A stretch of DNA of 64,000 nucleotides from Pedobacter sp. B4-66 (GTDB lineage: Bacteria; Bacteroidota; Bacteroidia; Sphingobacteriales; Sphingobacteriaceae): positions 473,313 to 537,312 of the forward strand of contig NZ_JAFVME010000005.1 in the NCBI RefSeq assembly GCF_018492665.1, in the 5' to 3' direction. The notes below the pieces were generated by a model. That model ran no database searches. It had not been told where the DNA came from and worked only from the letters and a program-made list of their open reading frames with translations. The position numbers and the translations under genes are program-made. Positions within the stretch are counted from its first letter, which is position 1. Every line of letters starts with the position of its first letter. Below, one piece after another: positions 43,501 through 53,728 of this stretch.

Positions 43501-44382
43501 ATGAAAGCATATGTATTTCCGGGTCAAGGTGCCCAATTTTCGGGTATGGGAAAAGAACTATACGAAAATGAGCAGGCCAAAGCCTTGTTCGAAAGAGCAA
43601 ATGAAATTATAGGATTCCGTATCAGTGATATCATGTTCTCCGGTTCAGATGAAGAACTTAAGGAAACTAAGGTAACCCAGCCCGCAATATTTTTGCATTC
43701 TGTTATTCTAGCAAAAACCTTGGGAGAAGCATTTAGACCTGATATGGTTGCAGGACACTCATTGGGAGAGTTTTCAGCGCTTGTTGCAGCATCAGCATTG
43801 TCTTTTGAGGATGGTTTGAAATTAGTTATTGCCCGTGCAAATGCAATGCAAAAGGCATGTGAACTTCAGCCATCAACTATGGCCGCAATACTTGGTTTAG
43901 CTGATGAAGTAGTTGAAAATATTTGTAATGGTATTGATGAGGTAGTAGTAGCTGCAAACTATAACTGCCCTGGTCAGATTGTTATATCAGGAAGTATAGA
44001 AGGGGTTGATATTGCATGCCAGAAACTAACAGAAGCGGGTGCAAAACGTGCATTAAAACTTAATGTAGGTGGTGCATTTCACTCTCCATTAATGGAGCCA
44101 GCAAGAATAGAGCTACAGGAAGCTATTGAAAATGTGACGATATTACCTCCGGTGTGTCCTATTTATCAGAATGTAGACCCTTCTCCAAATACTGACCCTC
44201 AAAAAATTAAAACAAATTTAATTATCCAATTAACGGGTGCGGTGAAGTGGACACAGACCATAGAGCGTATGATTGCTGATGGAGCAACTGAATTTGTTGA
44301 AGTTGGCCCGGGAAATGTATTACAAGGACTGGTAAAGAAGGTCAACAGAGCAATACCAACAAGTTCAGCAACTACAGTCTAA
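43501..44382 (+). CDS. fabD: Malonyl-CoA-ACP transacylase
   Basis: Transfers malonyl from CoA to acyl-carrier protein for fatty-acid synthesis. 293 aa. AYVFPGQGAQFSGMGKELY (about 3-21), nucleophile Ser in AGHSLGEFSAL (about 87-97), VVAANYNCPGQIVISG (about 152-167), catalytic His in GGAFHSPLM (about 193-201), and FVEVGPGNVLQGLVKK near the end. It follows folE by 17 nt; other fab genes are elsewhere. Confidence 0.96.
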   Translation: MKAYVFPGQGAQFSGMGKELYENEQAKALFERANEIIGFRISDIMFSGSDEELKETKVTQPAIFLHSVILAKTLGEAFRPDMVAGHSLGEFSALVAASALSFEDGLKLVIARANAMQKACELQPSTMAAILGLADEVVENICNGIDEVVVAANYNCPGQIVISGSIEGVDIACQKLTEAGAKRALKLNVGGAFHSPLMEPARIELQEAIENVTILPPVCPIYQNVDPSPNTDPQKIKTNLIIQLTGAVKWTQTIERMIADGATEFVEVGPGNVLQGLVKKVNRAIPTSSATTV

Positions 44383-44420
44383 GCCTGGTAATAATACCTT
44401 TATTAAAATAACTTTTAAGT

Positions 44421-47400
44421 GTGAGTATCGGAGGTAAAATCAGATTTCTTTTATTGATATTGGGCGTTTGCTGTATTGTTACGGCACTATCGCTAAAGCA
44501 TTCAATAACAAAAAAGGAATTATTAACCTACGAGGCAGGTAAACTTCAAAAGAGCCTCACTGTAAACGAACGCATTGTTAATGATTTTTTAGATGATGCT
44601 GCTCAGGTTGAAAAGGCCAAGCAGTATCACCTAAATGATCAATATGGCTTAAATTTCATCAATAAATATCGTGATAAGGGTATCAACATCCTTACCTATC
44701 AAGATAATAAGCTCAAGTTTTGGAGTTACAACAGGTTAACCCTTGCTGACCCTGAGACGGTTAGGGAAGGTTCTTCTTTTACTCAATTTGCTAATGGGTG
44801 GTTTGAGGTTGTAAAGAAAACCACTGGTAATTATACCCTTATATTTCTTATAGAGGTTAAAAATCAATTCAATATTCAGAATCAATATCTTGAGAACGAT
44901 TTTTCAAGCTACCTGTCCAATAACAATTCCCTTGCTCTGGCCACTTTTATCGACCCTGAGGTACAGGGAATAAGAAATCTTGATGGGACAATTATTTTTG
45001 AAGTAAAACTTAAACCCACCTATTCAAGAAGTGTTTATGGCACAATAGAACTTTGGCTATGGCTGATAGGACTTTTTAGCTTCTGTTTGTTTTTTAATTC
45101 GTTTTGCGGTTGGCTGGCCAAAAGAGGCAATTTAGTGCCAGCAACGGTTCTCATCCTGCTTTTCTTTATCACTATTAGAGTTACTGACTTAGAGTACGGG
45201 TGGTTTAACAAACAGTTTAATCTGCCTATTTTTAGCCCTAAAATATACGCAGAAAGCTTTTTTCTTCCTTCCCTTGGAGATTTTTTGCTTAACGTAATAG
45301 CTATAACATGGGTTGTACTATTTGTTTTTACCTATAATGACAAGTATAAACTTCCTGAATGGCTAACACGTAGTAAACTAGGTGGATTATCTTTCCATTT
45401 TATATTACTTGTTATTTTTGGAGCGTTAGCGTTTTTATTCGATGAGGTATTCCTTGGTCTTATCCTCAACTCAAAGATAAATTTTGATATCACCAACATC
45501 ATAAATCTTGACGGGATAAGTTGGGTTAGTATTATTATATTATGCCTTGTCTGGTTTAATATTTATCTGGTTGCAAATATATTTATGCAGCAAACACTGC
45601 AGTTAAATGTTACCAATCGGGAAAGAGCCATATTGTTTTTAGCCGCTTTTTTTGCTTGTCTTATTTATAAATTGGGGACGGGCTTTAGTATCTTTTTCAT
45701 AGCGTATGCGCTATTTATTTTTATTATGGCCTGGAATTTTTATGTCAGGAATAATAGATTTTCAATACGAGTTTTTGCCTTATTGTTCTTTTGCCTTGCT
45801 TTTATATCATCAATTAAATACCTAAGGTTTATTGATGAAAAGGAGCATGAGAACAGATTTGCAATCGCGCAGAAACTAATATCTTCAGACGATTTTACAG
45901 TTGTAAGTACTATAGAGAATTTAGAAAGAACTATTCTGTCAAATAAGGAGGTTTTAAGCTATTTTAAAGATCCCGTTTTTAATAGTCCAATAGAGCTAAA
46001 GAAAAGCATTGAAACGGATTATATTGAGCGTTACTTGCCTAGATTTGAGTATAATCTATACGAGTACAATCACCTCGACTCATCAGAAACAGGAATACAG
46101 ACAATACCGCTTAGTTATTTTAAGAAGCTTGTAAAAGCTGGTTCCGTAAAAGTCCCGGAGTCAAATTACTTTTACCGACTAAATGATACATTCGGATATC
46201 AAAACTATTTTGGGATCATTCCAGTTTATGAGGAGAATCAAATACTTGGTACCCTGGTGATCGAGTTGAAATCCCAACCTTACAATTATAAAGGTCAGTT
46301 GCCCGAAATTCTGATAGATCGCTCTATTAAAAGTGATGATAATTATAGTAGTTATTCAATCGCTCTTTATAAGGACGGAAGGTTAGAAGGGCAGTCAGGT
46401 AAGTATACTTATAAACTCTCTAGTGATGGGTTTGTAACACGAAACAATAGCGTAAGTTTTTTTAAGGATAGCCTAAATTATTCCCATCTGATTTATTACC
46501 CCACACCTTCAAAATTAATTGTGATCAGTAAGGAGGATGTGTCATTTATTATACAGTTAGCTACATTATCGTTCTTCTTCCTTGTGTTTATCCTGTTTTC
46601 AATAACATTATATACATTGATCTGGCTGTTAAAGAATATTGACGAAAGCTGGAGTGGCTGGTTTAATATTAACCGCTCATTAATGATTAATGCAAATAAG
46701 ATTTTATATAAAACAAGGATTCAATTCTCTATTGTTTTATCTGTAGTGGCTACATTATTAATTGTGGGATGGACAACTTATTTCTATATCCGGGATGAAT
46801 ACAGAAGACAGCAACAGGATTTCATTAAGGAAAAGGTCCGAAAAGTTCAACAATCTTATGAAAAGCTAATTTTCGCTACAGGTTTGCCAGCACCAACAGA
46901 TAAAGCAATTAACGACTTTAATCAGTTTGCAGATATAAATGCTACTTACTTAAACCTATTTGATGCCAATGGTGCGTTGATATTTACCTCAATACCCAAA
47001 ATATACGATCTGGGGATCATAAGCCGGCGAATGGCTTCAAAGGCCTTTCTCCATTTAAATCAGCTGCAGGGGTCAGATTTTATTAATCCCGCCGAAAGGA
47101 TTGGCAATTTTACCTACTCTTCGGCATACGCACCTATCAGAAATGCTCAGAATCAAACCGTCGCATATATTGGTGTTCCTTATTATGCAAATGAAGCAGA
47201 TTACCAAACTAGAATTGGGGTATTCATAAATACATTGATTAATATATATGCGCTTGTTTTTGTGGCCATAGGGATTCTTGCGGTCTTCCTGGCTAATCAA
47301 ATTACGAGTCCATTAACATTTATTCAGGATAGCATTAAAAAGACCAAATTAGGGCAAAAGAATCAACCTATTGTTTGGTCGCGTCATGATGAGATTGGAT

Positions 47401-48140
47401 CATTGATAAAAGAATATAATAAAATGATCGCAGCGCTTGAAGAAAGTGCGGTTAAGCTTGCTCGTTCTGAACGGGAGAGCGCCTGGCGAGAAATGGCAAA
47501 GCAAGTTGCGCATGAGATCAAGAACCCTCTTACTCCATTAAAACTGGGTGTACAGCTTCTAGAGAAATCATGGAAAGAAAACGATCCTAATTTTCAAAAG
47601 AAATTTGAAAGGTTTAGCAAATCATTTATTGAGCAGATAGATAGCTTATCTACTATCGCATCAGAGTTCTCTAATTTTGCTAAAATGCCGGATACCAAAT
47701 TGGAGAAACTTCAATTATTGCCTATCATTGGACAAGCGCGAGATGTATTTAGGAATACTCAAAATGTAGAGATTTATATCTTTAACAATACAAATACTGA
47801 TGTAGTTGTCCTTGGTGATAAAGATCAGGCGTTACGTACCTTTAATAATCTATTTAAGAATGCAATTGAAGCTGCTGACACCAACACCTTGTGTATTATA
47901 AAAATAAACATCTCGAATAATCAGGAACGTGTATTTATAGAAGTAGAGGATAATGGGAATGGGATTGATGCCTCTTTACAGAATAAGATATTTGTTCCTA
48001 ATTTTACGACTAAGTCGTCGGGGACTGGCTTGGGACTAGCATTTGTTAAACAGGCTGTTGAAAATGCAGGTGGAACTGTAGGGTTTAAATCTTTTGCTGA
48101 CGTAGGGACTACTTTTTATTTGAGTTTCCCTTTATCTTAA
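44421..48140 (+). CDS. Giant multi-TM sensor histidine kinase (NtrY-like core), GTG start
   Basis: A 1239-aa membrane kinase. TM1 about 8-26, then an extracellular segment; a block of about seven TMs between 205 and 465; a second soluble region (about 470-705); TMs near 712-738 and 768-790; a Cache-like segment (about 800-925); TM near 930-955; HAMP; dimerisation box WREMAKQVAHEIKNPLTPLKLG (in parts, His about 1030); ATPase with NLFKNAIEAAD, VEDNGNGID and GTGLGLAFVKQA. The core resembles NtrY/KinA-type kinases. No response-regulator gene is adjacent, so it is an orphan. I use GTG 44421; no better in-frame ATG precedes TM1. Confidence 0.9.
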   Translation: MSIGGKIRFLLLILGVCCIVTALSLKHSITKKELLTYEAGKLQKSLTVNERIVNDFLDDAAQVEKAKQYHLNDQYGLNFINKYRDKGINILTYQDNKLKFWSYNRLTLADPETVREGSSFTQFANGWFEVVKKTTGNYTLIFLIEVKNQFNIQNQYLENDFSSYLSNNNSLALATFIDPEVQGIRNLDGTIIFEVKLKPTYSRSVYGTIELWLWLIGLFSFCLFFNSFCGWLAKRGNLVPATVLILLFFITIRVTDLEYGWFNKQFNLPIFSPKIYAESFFLPSLGDFLLNVIAITWVVLFVFTYNDKYKLPEWLTRSKLGGLSFHFILLVIFGALAFLFDEVFLGLILNSKINFDITNIINLDGISWVSIIILCLVWFNIYLVANIFMQQTLQLNVTNRERAILFLAAFFACLIYKLGTGFSIFFIAYALFIFIMAWNFYVRNNRFSIRVFALLFFCLAFISSIKYLRFIDEKEHENRFAIAQKLISSDDFTVVSTIENLERTILSNKEVLSYFKDPVFNSPIELKKSIETDYIERYLPRFEYNLYEYNHLDSSETGIQTIPLSYFKKLVKAGSVKVPESNYFYRLNDTFGYQNYFGIIPVYEENQILGTLVIELKSQPYNYKGQLPEILIDRSIKSDDNYSSYSIALYKDGRLEGQSGKYTYKLSSDGFVTRNNSVSFFKDSLNYSHLIYYPTPSKLIVISKEDVSFIIQLATLSFFFLVFILFSITLYTLIWLLKNIDESWSGWFNINRSLMINANKILYKTRIQFSIVLSVVATLLIVGWTTYFYIRDEYRRQQQDFIKEKVRKVQQSYEKLIFATGLPAPTDKAINDFNQFADINATYLNLFDANGALIFTSIPKIYDLGIISRRMASKAFLHLNQLQGSDFINPAERIGNFTYSSAYAPIRNAQNQTVAYIGVPYYANEADYQTRIGVFINTLINIYALVFVAIGILAVFLANQITSPLTFIQDSIKKTKLGQKNQPIVWSRHDEIGSLIKEYNKMIAALEESAVKLARSERESAWREMAKQVAHEIKNPLTPLKLGVQLLEKSWKENDPNFQKKFERFSKSFIEQIDSLSTIASEFSNFAKMPDTKLEKLQLLPIIGQARDVFRNTQNVEIYIFNNTNTDVVVLGDKDQALRTFNNLFKNAIEAADTNTLCIIKINISNNQERVFIEVEDNGNGIDASLQNKIFVPNFTTKSSGTGLGLAFVKQAVENAGGTVGFKSFADVGTTFYLSFPLS

Positions 48141-49040
48141 CATTATTTCTGCCCTGCCCATTGTGTAGCCATCAGCATATAGAATAATAGAGTATTCTCC
48201 TTTTATAAACTCATTTGGATTAATCCAGTCCATGTTAAAAGTTGTGTTGTCATCATTGTATGAAATCGAAGTAGATGAGCTGAACTGCATCTCTTGTCCG
48301 TCAGCCTCAAACATATTGTTCTCATTTGCAATAAGATTTCCTGCCGGATCAAACACCCTAAGGTATATTTTATGGTAATCTTTTTGAGCAAGTTCATTTT
48401 GAGCAATATCAAATTTTACACTTAATTTCTTTGCTGAACTGGCTCTTGTTACCTCAATATTTTTACCGCTGCTTTTTACCTTGTAGGCTGTAATATGTAC
48501 GTTTGCTGCTTTTAGAGCTGCTCCAGTCTTCACTTTTTCCCTTAATTCCAGATTTCTCTTTTCAAGTTCACTAGCCCTTTCACTGGCGAAATTTGCAGAA
48601 GCCTTTAGGCTATCTCTTTCATTCTTAAGAAGTGAATTTTCCTTTTTCAAACGAAGAATGTCATCGTTATAGGTTTTCATGAACTCACGAAGATCACGGA
48701 CTTCTTTTTGAGCTGCAATAAGTTCCGTTTGTGTAAGCACACCCTTTTGAAGTGCAGCCTTAAGCTCAGCTATCTTTCCACGGGCAAGTTCCTGTTCCTT
48801 AAGTAATTTCTCACTTAAAGTAAGATTTAAAGCATTTACTTTATCAAGTTCAACCTCAATTTTCTCAACTTCCAGTTTAAGACGATCTTTCTCTGTGCTA
48901 ACAGTAGCGAAACGTTCATTTTCCTTTTTGTCTTTAATAAAAAGGTAGGCGTTGGTACCTAACAATGCAATTATAACAACAACTAAAAAGTAGATTTTAT
49001 TGCGGTCGCCTTTATTTACTGGATCACTCTTGTCTGACAT
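48132..49040 (-). CDS. Membrane-anchored coiled-coil protein
   Basis: A 302-aa protein: short cytoplasmic N-terminus, one TM (YFLVVVIIALLGTNAYLFIKD, about 17-37, in parts), a long coiled coil (about 40-170, heptads such as LEVEKIEVELDKVNALNLTL) and a C-terminal beta-rich domain (about 175-302, with KIYLRVFDPAGNLIANENN and EYSIILYADGYTMGRAEIML). Orientation suggests a periplasmic coiled coil. It resembles uncharacterised Bacteroidota proteins sometimes found near envelope genes. It overlaps the kinase gene by 9 nt at the 3' ends. Function unknown. Confidence 0.8.
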   Translation of the reverse strand: MSDKSDPVNKGDRNKIYFLVVVIIALLGTNAYLFIKDKKENERFATVSTEKDRLKLEVEKIEVELDKVNALNLTLSEKLLKEQELARGKIAELKAALQKGVLTQTELIAAQKEVRDLREFMKTYNDDILRLKKENSLLKNERDSLKASANFASERASELEKRNLELREKVKTGAALKAANVHITAYKVKSSGKNIEVTRASSAKKLSVKFDIAQNELAQKDYHKIYLRVFDPAGNLIANENNMFEADGQEMQFSSSTSISYNDDNTTFNMDWINPNEFIKGEYSIILYADGYTMGRAEIMLR

Positions 49041-49227
49041 TACTTCAATTCTTAACTAAATTAGGTTGAGGCGCGAACATAAATAAAAATATAACAAATG
49101 GTAAAAAAAACATTCTATTTGTATGAGACTTTAAAAAAAATCGTTTACTTGCTAGGATTAGGGAACTGAACTGTATTCTGAACACAACAAATGAAACTAA
49201 ATTTTATATTATTACAAATTAGAAAGG

Positions 49228-50778
49228 ATGTTTAAACTCACTTTTTATGCACTATTATTCATCATAGTACAACCAATATCTCTTTTTTCGCAAGACACAA
49301 CAAAAATTGCTCCAAAAAGAGAGTTTAGAGGGGTTTGGGTAGCAACGGTTGCTAATATAGACTGGCCATCAAAACCTGGATTAAGTGTAGATCAGCAAAA
49401 ACAAGAGCTGATTGGCATCTTAGAACAGCACAAAAGAAATGGTTTAAATGCTATAATGTTACAGGTTAGGCCTACGGCCGATGCCTTTTATGCAAGCCCA
49501 AGAGAGCCTTGGAGTCAATGGCTCATGGGGAAGCAGGGTGTTGCACCAAGCCCTGGCTATGATCCATTAGCTTTTGCAATTAAAGAAGCCCATTCAAGAG
49601 GAATTGAGCTTCATGCATGGTTTAATCCTTACCGAGCTACAATGAGCCCTAATACGGTGACTCATGAAAGCCATATGACCAGAAAACGTCCGGATCTTTT
49701 CTTTACCTATGCCGGCAAGAAACAATTCGATCCCGGAATACCTGAGGTTAGAGAGTACATAGTACAGGTTATTCTCGATGTAGTAAAGGGATATGATGTG
49801 GATGGAATTCATTTCGATGATTATTTTTACCCATATAAAGTAGAAGGCCAGCGGATAAATGATGGAGCAACATTTAGTAAATACGCTAACGGATTTACAG
49901 ATATAAATGATTGGAGAAGAAATAACGTTGATGTACTTATCAAACAATTAAACGATAGCATTCATTACTATAAAAAGTACGTGAAATTTGGAGTTAGTCC
50001 ATTCGGAATCTGGAGAAACAAATCCGAAGATACATTGGGTTCTGCTACCAGCGGATTGTCTAATTATGCTGAACTTTTTGCCGACTCTAGAAAGTGGGTT
50101 AAGGAAGGCTGGGTAGATTATATCAACCCTCAGATATACTTTAGCTTTACCCGCAGAGTTGCACCATTTGCAACATTAGTCGATTGGTGGAGTAATAATA
50201 CATATGGCAGACACCTTTACATAGGACAAGCTGCTTATCTGATGAACCAAAAAATGGAAGCGGCGTGGCGATTCCCTAAGCAGATGCCTGATCAGATCAG
50301 ATATATCAGAAAAAATAACCGTGTGCAGGGTAGCGTATATTTTAGCTCAAAATCATTCTCTACAGTAGCTCGTGCATTTGGCGATTCCTTAAGGAATGAT
50401 TTTTATAAGTATCCGGCACTTCCACCTCAAATGCCGTGGCTTGACGATGTGGTGCCTAATCAGCCGGAACTGCTTACAGCAGATGCGATGCATGATGGAG
50501 TACATTTAAAATGGGAAAAGCCACTTAAAGCCGAAGATGGAGAAACGGCTTCTGGATATGTAATTTACCGTTTTGAAGAAGGGGAGAAGATTGGCATATT
50601 AAACGCCAAAAATATTCTAAAAATAAGTTTTGAAGAATATACCTCTTACATAGATACTGATGTAGAAAGCGGTAAAAGGTACAATTACCTGGTTACATCG
50701 CTAGATAGGCTAAAGAATGAAAGTGAGCCTAGTGGGCCAGTTGGAATACAAGCAAGGGAAACTCTGGCACCAAATTAA
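49228..50778 (+). CDS. GHL10-family glycoside-hydrolase-like protein (DUF187)
   Basis: Exported 516-aa protein, signal peptide about 1-21 (ending LFSQ). The GHL10 TIM barrel (about 30-345) begins KREFRGVWVATVANIDWPSK and has NAIMLQVRPTADAFYAS, GIELHAWFNPYRATM, YDVDGIHFDDYFYP (candidate acidic pair) and YINPQIYFSF. A fibronectin-III-like domain (about 405-505) follows, with GVHLKWEKPL and SGYVIYRFEEGE. Relatives such as YngK/DigH act on denuded peptidoglycan glycan strands; that role is possible here but not shown. A bidirectional terminator follows. Confidence 0.88.
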   Translation: MFKLTFYALLFIIVQPISLFSQDTTKIAPKREFRGVWVATVANIDWPSKPGLSVDQQKQELIGILEQHKRNGLNAIMLQVRPTADAFYASPREPWSQWLMGKQGVAPSPGYDPLAFAIKEAHSRGIELHAWFNPYRATMSPNTVTHESHMTRKRPDLFFTYAGKKQFDPGIPEVREYIVQVILDVVKGYDVDGIHFDDYFYPYKVEGQRINDGATFSKYANGFTDINDWRRNNVDVLIKQLNDSIHYYKKYVKFGVSPFGIWRNKSEDTLGSATSGLSNYAELFADSRKWVKEGWVDYINPQIYFSFTRRVAPFATLVDWWSNNTYGRHLYIGQAAYLMNQKMEAAWRFPKQMPDQIRYIRKNNRVQGSVYFSSKSFSTVARAFGDSLRNDFYKYPALPPQMPWLDDVVPNQPELLTADAMHDGVHLKWEKPLKAEDGETASGYVIYRFEEGEKIGILNAKNILKISFEEYTSYIDTDVESGKRYNYLVTSLDRLKNESEPSGPVGIQARETLAPN

Positions 50779-50792
50779 GAATCTTTAAAAAC

Positions 50793-50825
50793 AAAAAAGA
50801 GGCTACTTTAGTAGCCTCTTTTTTT
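50793..50825 (+). terminator. Bidirectional terminator between the GHL10 and M16 genes
   Basis: AAAAAAGAGGCTAC (50793-50806), TTTA loop, GTAGCCTCTTTTTT (50811-50824). A-run and T-run flank the stem, so it can work for both convergent genes. Confidence 0.93.
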
Positions 50826-50837
50826 ATGTTACTCGTT

Positions 50838-53705
50838 CTACTTCTGTTGAGGCAACAAAACTAAACGTATAAAATTATCATCATTTAAGTATTTCTGAGC
50901 GGTTGCTTTTGTGCTTTCAATTGTAACTGCATCCATTCTTTGTCTTTCACTTAACACCTGGTCAAGTGTTTCTTCATTTTTTAAGCGACTGCTTAGATAG
51001 CCTAACCAATAATTGTTATTGCGTAAGTTAAGCTCCAATTGACGATGCCCTTCGGATTTAAACTTGGTGATGTCATCTGCAGAAGCACCGCTTGCTTTAA
51101 TTTTGTTTACTTCATCAAGCGCCGCTGCAATCAGCTTTTCTACATTTGCAGGTGCGCAGCTAAATGAAATATTAAAGTAATAATGTCCTTCTGGATATTT
51201 TTCTAAGCTTAAGCCAACCTGCGGGCTATAAACTCCACTCTCTTTTTCGCGCAAGCGTTCTAGTATCTTTATTTCTAAAGCACCTTTTAGTGCATCTAAT
51301 TGTACATTATTCTCTGCGTTAAAAGTATAATCGCCATGGATGTAGAGCTCTACAGCAGCTTTGTCTTCTAATCCTTTGTAAACGGTTTTGCTGATTTTTC
51401 CTTTAGGAGCTCTAATACCACGATCAACAAAGTTTTGTTTTTTATTCAATGTCGGTAAGCTGGCAATGTATGTTTCGATAAGCGGCTTGATAGCATTAAT
51501 ATCAAATGCACCTACAATTACAAAGGTTTGCTCACTTGCATCAGCAAAGCGATCCTTGTAAAAATCAAAAGCCTTATCAATAGAAACTTTATCCAGGTCC
51601 TCTAAGTTGGTTGGCATTGCACGTTTGTTGTACGATGATAATACAGCCTGAACGGTATCACTAAAAACACTATTTGGATTCGCATTTTTGTTCCCTAAAA
51701 CTACTTTATAATCAGAGATGTTCTTGTTAAATATCTCCACGTCTTTTCTTGGGGCAGTTGCGTAGGCATAAACCATTTGAAAAGCTGTTTCTATATCTTT
51801 TGGTGATGAACTTCCGCTGAAACCTTGATAAAGGTCATCAACATAAGCACCGGCTCTACCGGTGTTTCCTGCAAGTAACTTAGATAATTGTGTAGGATTA
51901 AACTCACCAACTCCACTTTGGGCAATCAAACTAACCATCTGTGCCGATTCAAGGTCGTTGTCATCCGCTAGAGATATACCGCCTTTGGAGAATGAACTGA
52001 AGATAACCTGATCGTTTTTAAAATCTGTTGGCTTTAACAGCACCTTAATTCCATTGTTTAAGGTCAATTCGGTAACACCTACGGCATCAATCTTCTTTTC
52101 GCTTACAATCTTGCCAGTTGTTGGTTTTTTCTCCAATAGAGGTTTATTTAACGAGTTGTCTACATAAGCTGTAACACCTGAGCCTGCATTTTTTACGGCT
52201 GCAATTAATTGCGCTTCTGTAGGAAGAATTGCTTTATCCTTTTCCGGAGCCTGTACAATGATAATTTGATTCTCTTTCGGTGTAAGTGTTTTTACCAGAG
52301 CATTTATCTCAGCAAGCGTAATGCTGGCAATTGCTTTTTGGGTTTCTGCATAGGTAAAGTCAATTGAAGGAATCACACTTCCTTTAAGGAAGTTATTCAG
52401 GTATTGCTGCACAAAGCTTGCAGAAGCTGTTTTGTCTTTTTCTTTATATTGCTTTTCATTGCCTGCAAGAATGTTTTTCTTGGCAACATCTAATTCTGAT
52501 TGAAGAAAGCCAAATTTGCTCATCCTTTCATTTTCAGCAAGAGCTCCAGCAAAGGCCTTTTCAAGCTGGTCCCCCGATTTCGAAGCGACTACAGTTTGGA
52601 AAGCATTTATTCCTGAAACTAAACCACCTTGATAGGGTCCAAATGAGCTTTGTCCAAATATAAAGGGCGCGTTCTCTTTTTGCAGAATCTCTTCAAATCT
52701 TGCACCTAGCATACTGTTTACCATCGAGTACATAAGTCTCTTTTTAAAGCCAGCAGTGGTTTTGGTAGGGGTCCCACGTAATTTATACATCACAATAGCT
52801 ACATCATATGGTTGTTCAGGGTCAGTAATTACTTTAACAAGTGGTTCTTTGTTGTCCGGTAAATCATAACTTAAACGAGGACGAGGGTTTGCGGGGTTGG
52901 TCAGATCAGAGAAATTAGCCTTAATTAACTGCTCAACTTCATTCACATCAAAATCTCCAACGGCTATTACAGCCTGTAAGTTAGGTCTGTACCAGTCTTT
53001 GTAGAAGCTTCTGATTCTATCATGAGGAAACGATTTTAAGATGTCAATTTTCCCAATAGGAATGCGGTTTTCATAACGAGAGCCTTTTAACAAAAGCGGA
53101 AGTAATTGCTTGCTCATTCGCTCCTGAGCATTTTTACCACGTTGACGATCTTCTTCTATGATGACGCCACGTTCTTTGTCGATCTCTTCACCCTCCATAA
53201 CCACTTTTCCTGCCCAGTTAGCAAGGATTTTGAATCCGGTTTTAAACACCAAAGCACTATCCGTTGGGATAGGTAATTGATATACCGTTTGTTCAAATCC
53301 TGTATAAGCATTAAGATCAGCTCCAAAGCGAACTCCTGCTTTTTGAAGGTAATTGATGATATCATTTTTAGGAAAGTCTTTAGTCCCATTAAAAGCCATG
53401 TGCTCTGTAAAGTGAGCAAGGCCTTGCTGGTCGTCATCTTCCATTAATGAGCCAATGCGGTTCGCTAAATATAGCTCAGCTCTGTTTTTTGGTTCCGAGT
53501 TTTTTCTGATGTAGTAGGTTAAGCCATTCGCTAGCTTCCCGATTTTAACATTAGGGTCATTAGGAATTAGCGTGTCGTCGGTTTTCTTTGCAGCTGCTGA
53601 AACAGTTTTCTTTGCAGCAGTGGTTTTTTTCTGCGCAAGTACAGGAGCGTTAAATGCCACAACAGCGGCAAGCCCACATACAAGAGTGTTGATGGTTCTT
53701 TTCAT
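50838..53705 (-). CDS. M16-family zinc metallopeptidase (two-domain)
   Basis: Exported insulinase-family protease, 955 aa, signal peptide about 1-24 (ending VLAQ). The N-terminal M16 half carries the inverted zinc motif HFTEH in GLAHFTEHMAFNGT (about 96-109), and the distal Glu in EGEEIDKERGVIIEE (about 176). The C-terminal half (about 540-955) is an M16_C-type repeat without HxxEH, as in the single-chain pitrilysin architecture. A Lys/Ala-rich low-complexity linker (KKTTAAKKTVSAAAKK) follows the signal peptide. Likely periplasmic peptide turnover. Confidence 0.93.
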   Translation of the reverse strand: MKRTINTLVCGLAAVVAFNAPVLAQKKTTAAKKTVSAAAKKTDDTLIPNDPNVKIGKLANGLTYYIRKNSEPKNRAELYLANRIGSLMEDDDQQGLAHFTEHMAFNGTKDFPKNDIINYLQKAGVRFGADLNAYTGFEQTVYQLPIPTDSALVFKTGFKILANWAGKVVMEGEEIDKERGVIIEEDRQRGKNAQERMSKQLLPLLLKGSRYENRIPIGKIDILKSFPHDRIRSFYKDWYRPNLQAVIAVGDFDVNEVEQLIKANFSDLTNPANPRPRLSYDLPDNKEPLVKVITDPEQPYDVAIVMYKLRGTPTKTTAGFKKRLMYSMVNSMLGARFEEILQKENAPFIFGQSSFGPYQGGLVSGINAFQTVVASKSGDQLEKAFAGALAENERMSKFGFLQSELDVAKKNILAGNEKQYKEKDKTASASFVQQYLNNFLKGSVIPSIDFTYAETQKAIASITLAEINALVKTLTPKENQIIIVQAPEKDKAILPTEAQLIAAVKNAGSGVTAYVDNSLNKPLLEKKPTTGKIVSEKKIDAVGVTELTLNNGIKVLLKPTDFKNDQVIFSSFSKGGISLADDNDLESAQMVSLIAQSGVGEFNPTQLSKLLAGNTGRAGAYVDDLYQGFSGSSSPKDIETAFQMVYAYATAPRKDVEIFNKNISDYKVVLGNKNANPNSVFSDTVQAVLSSYNKRAMPTNLEDLDKVSIDKAFDFYKDRFADASEQTFVIVGAFDINAIKPLIETYIASLPTLNKKQNFVDRGIRAPKGKISKTVYKGLEDKAAVELYIHGDYTFNAENNVQLDALKGALEIKILERLREKESGVYSPQVGLSLEKYPEGHYYFNISFSCAPANVEKLIAAALDEVNKIKASGASADDITKFKSEGHRQLELNLRNNNYWLGYLSSRLKNEETLDQVLSERQRMDAVTIESTKATAQKYLNDDNFIRLVLLPQQK

Positions 53706-53728
53706 GAATGTTAGTTATCTCGCTAAAT

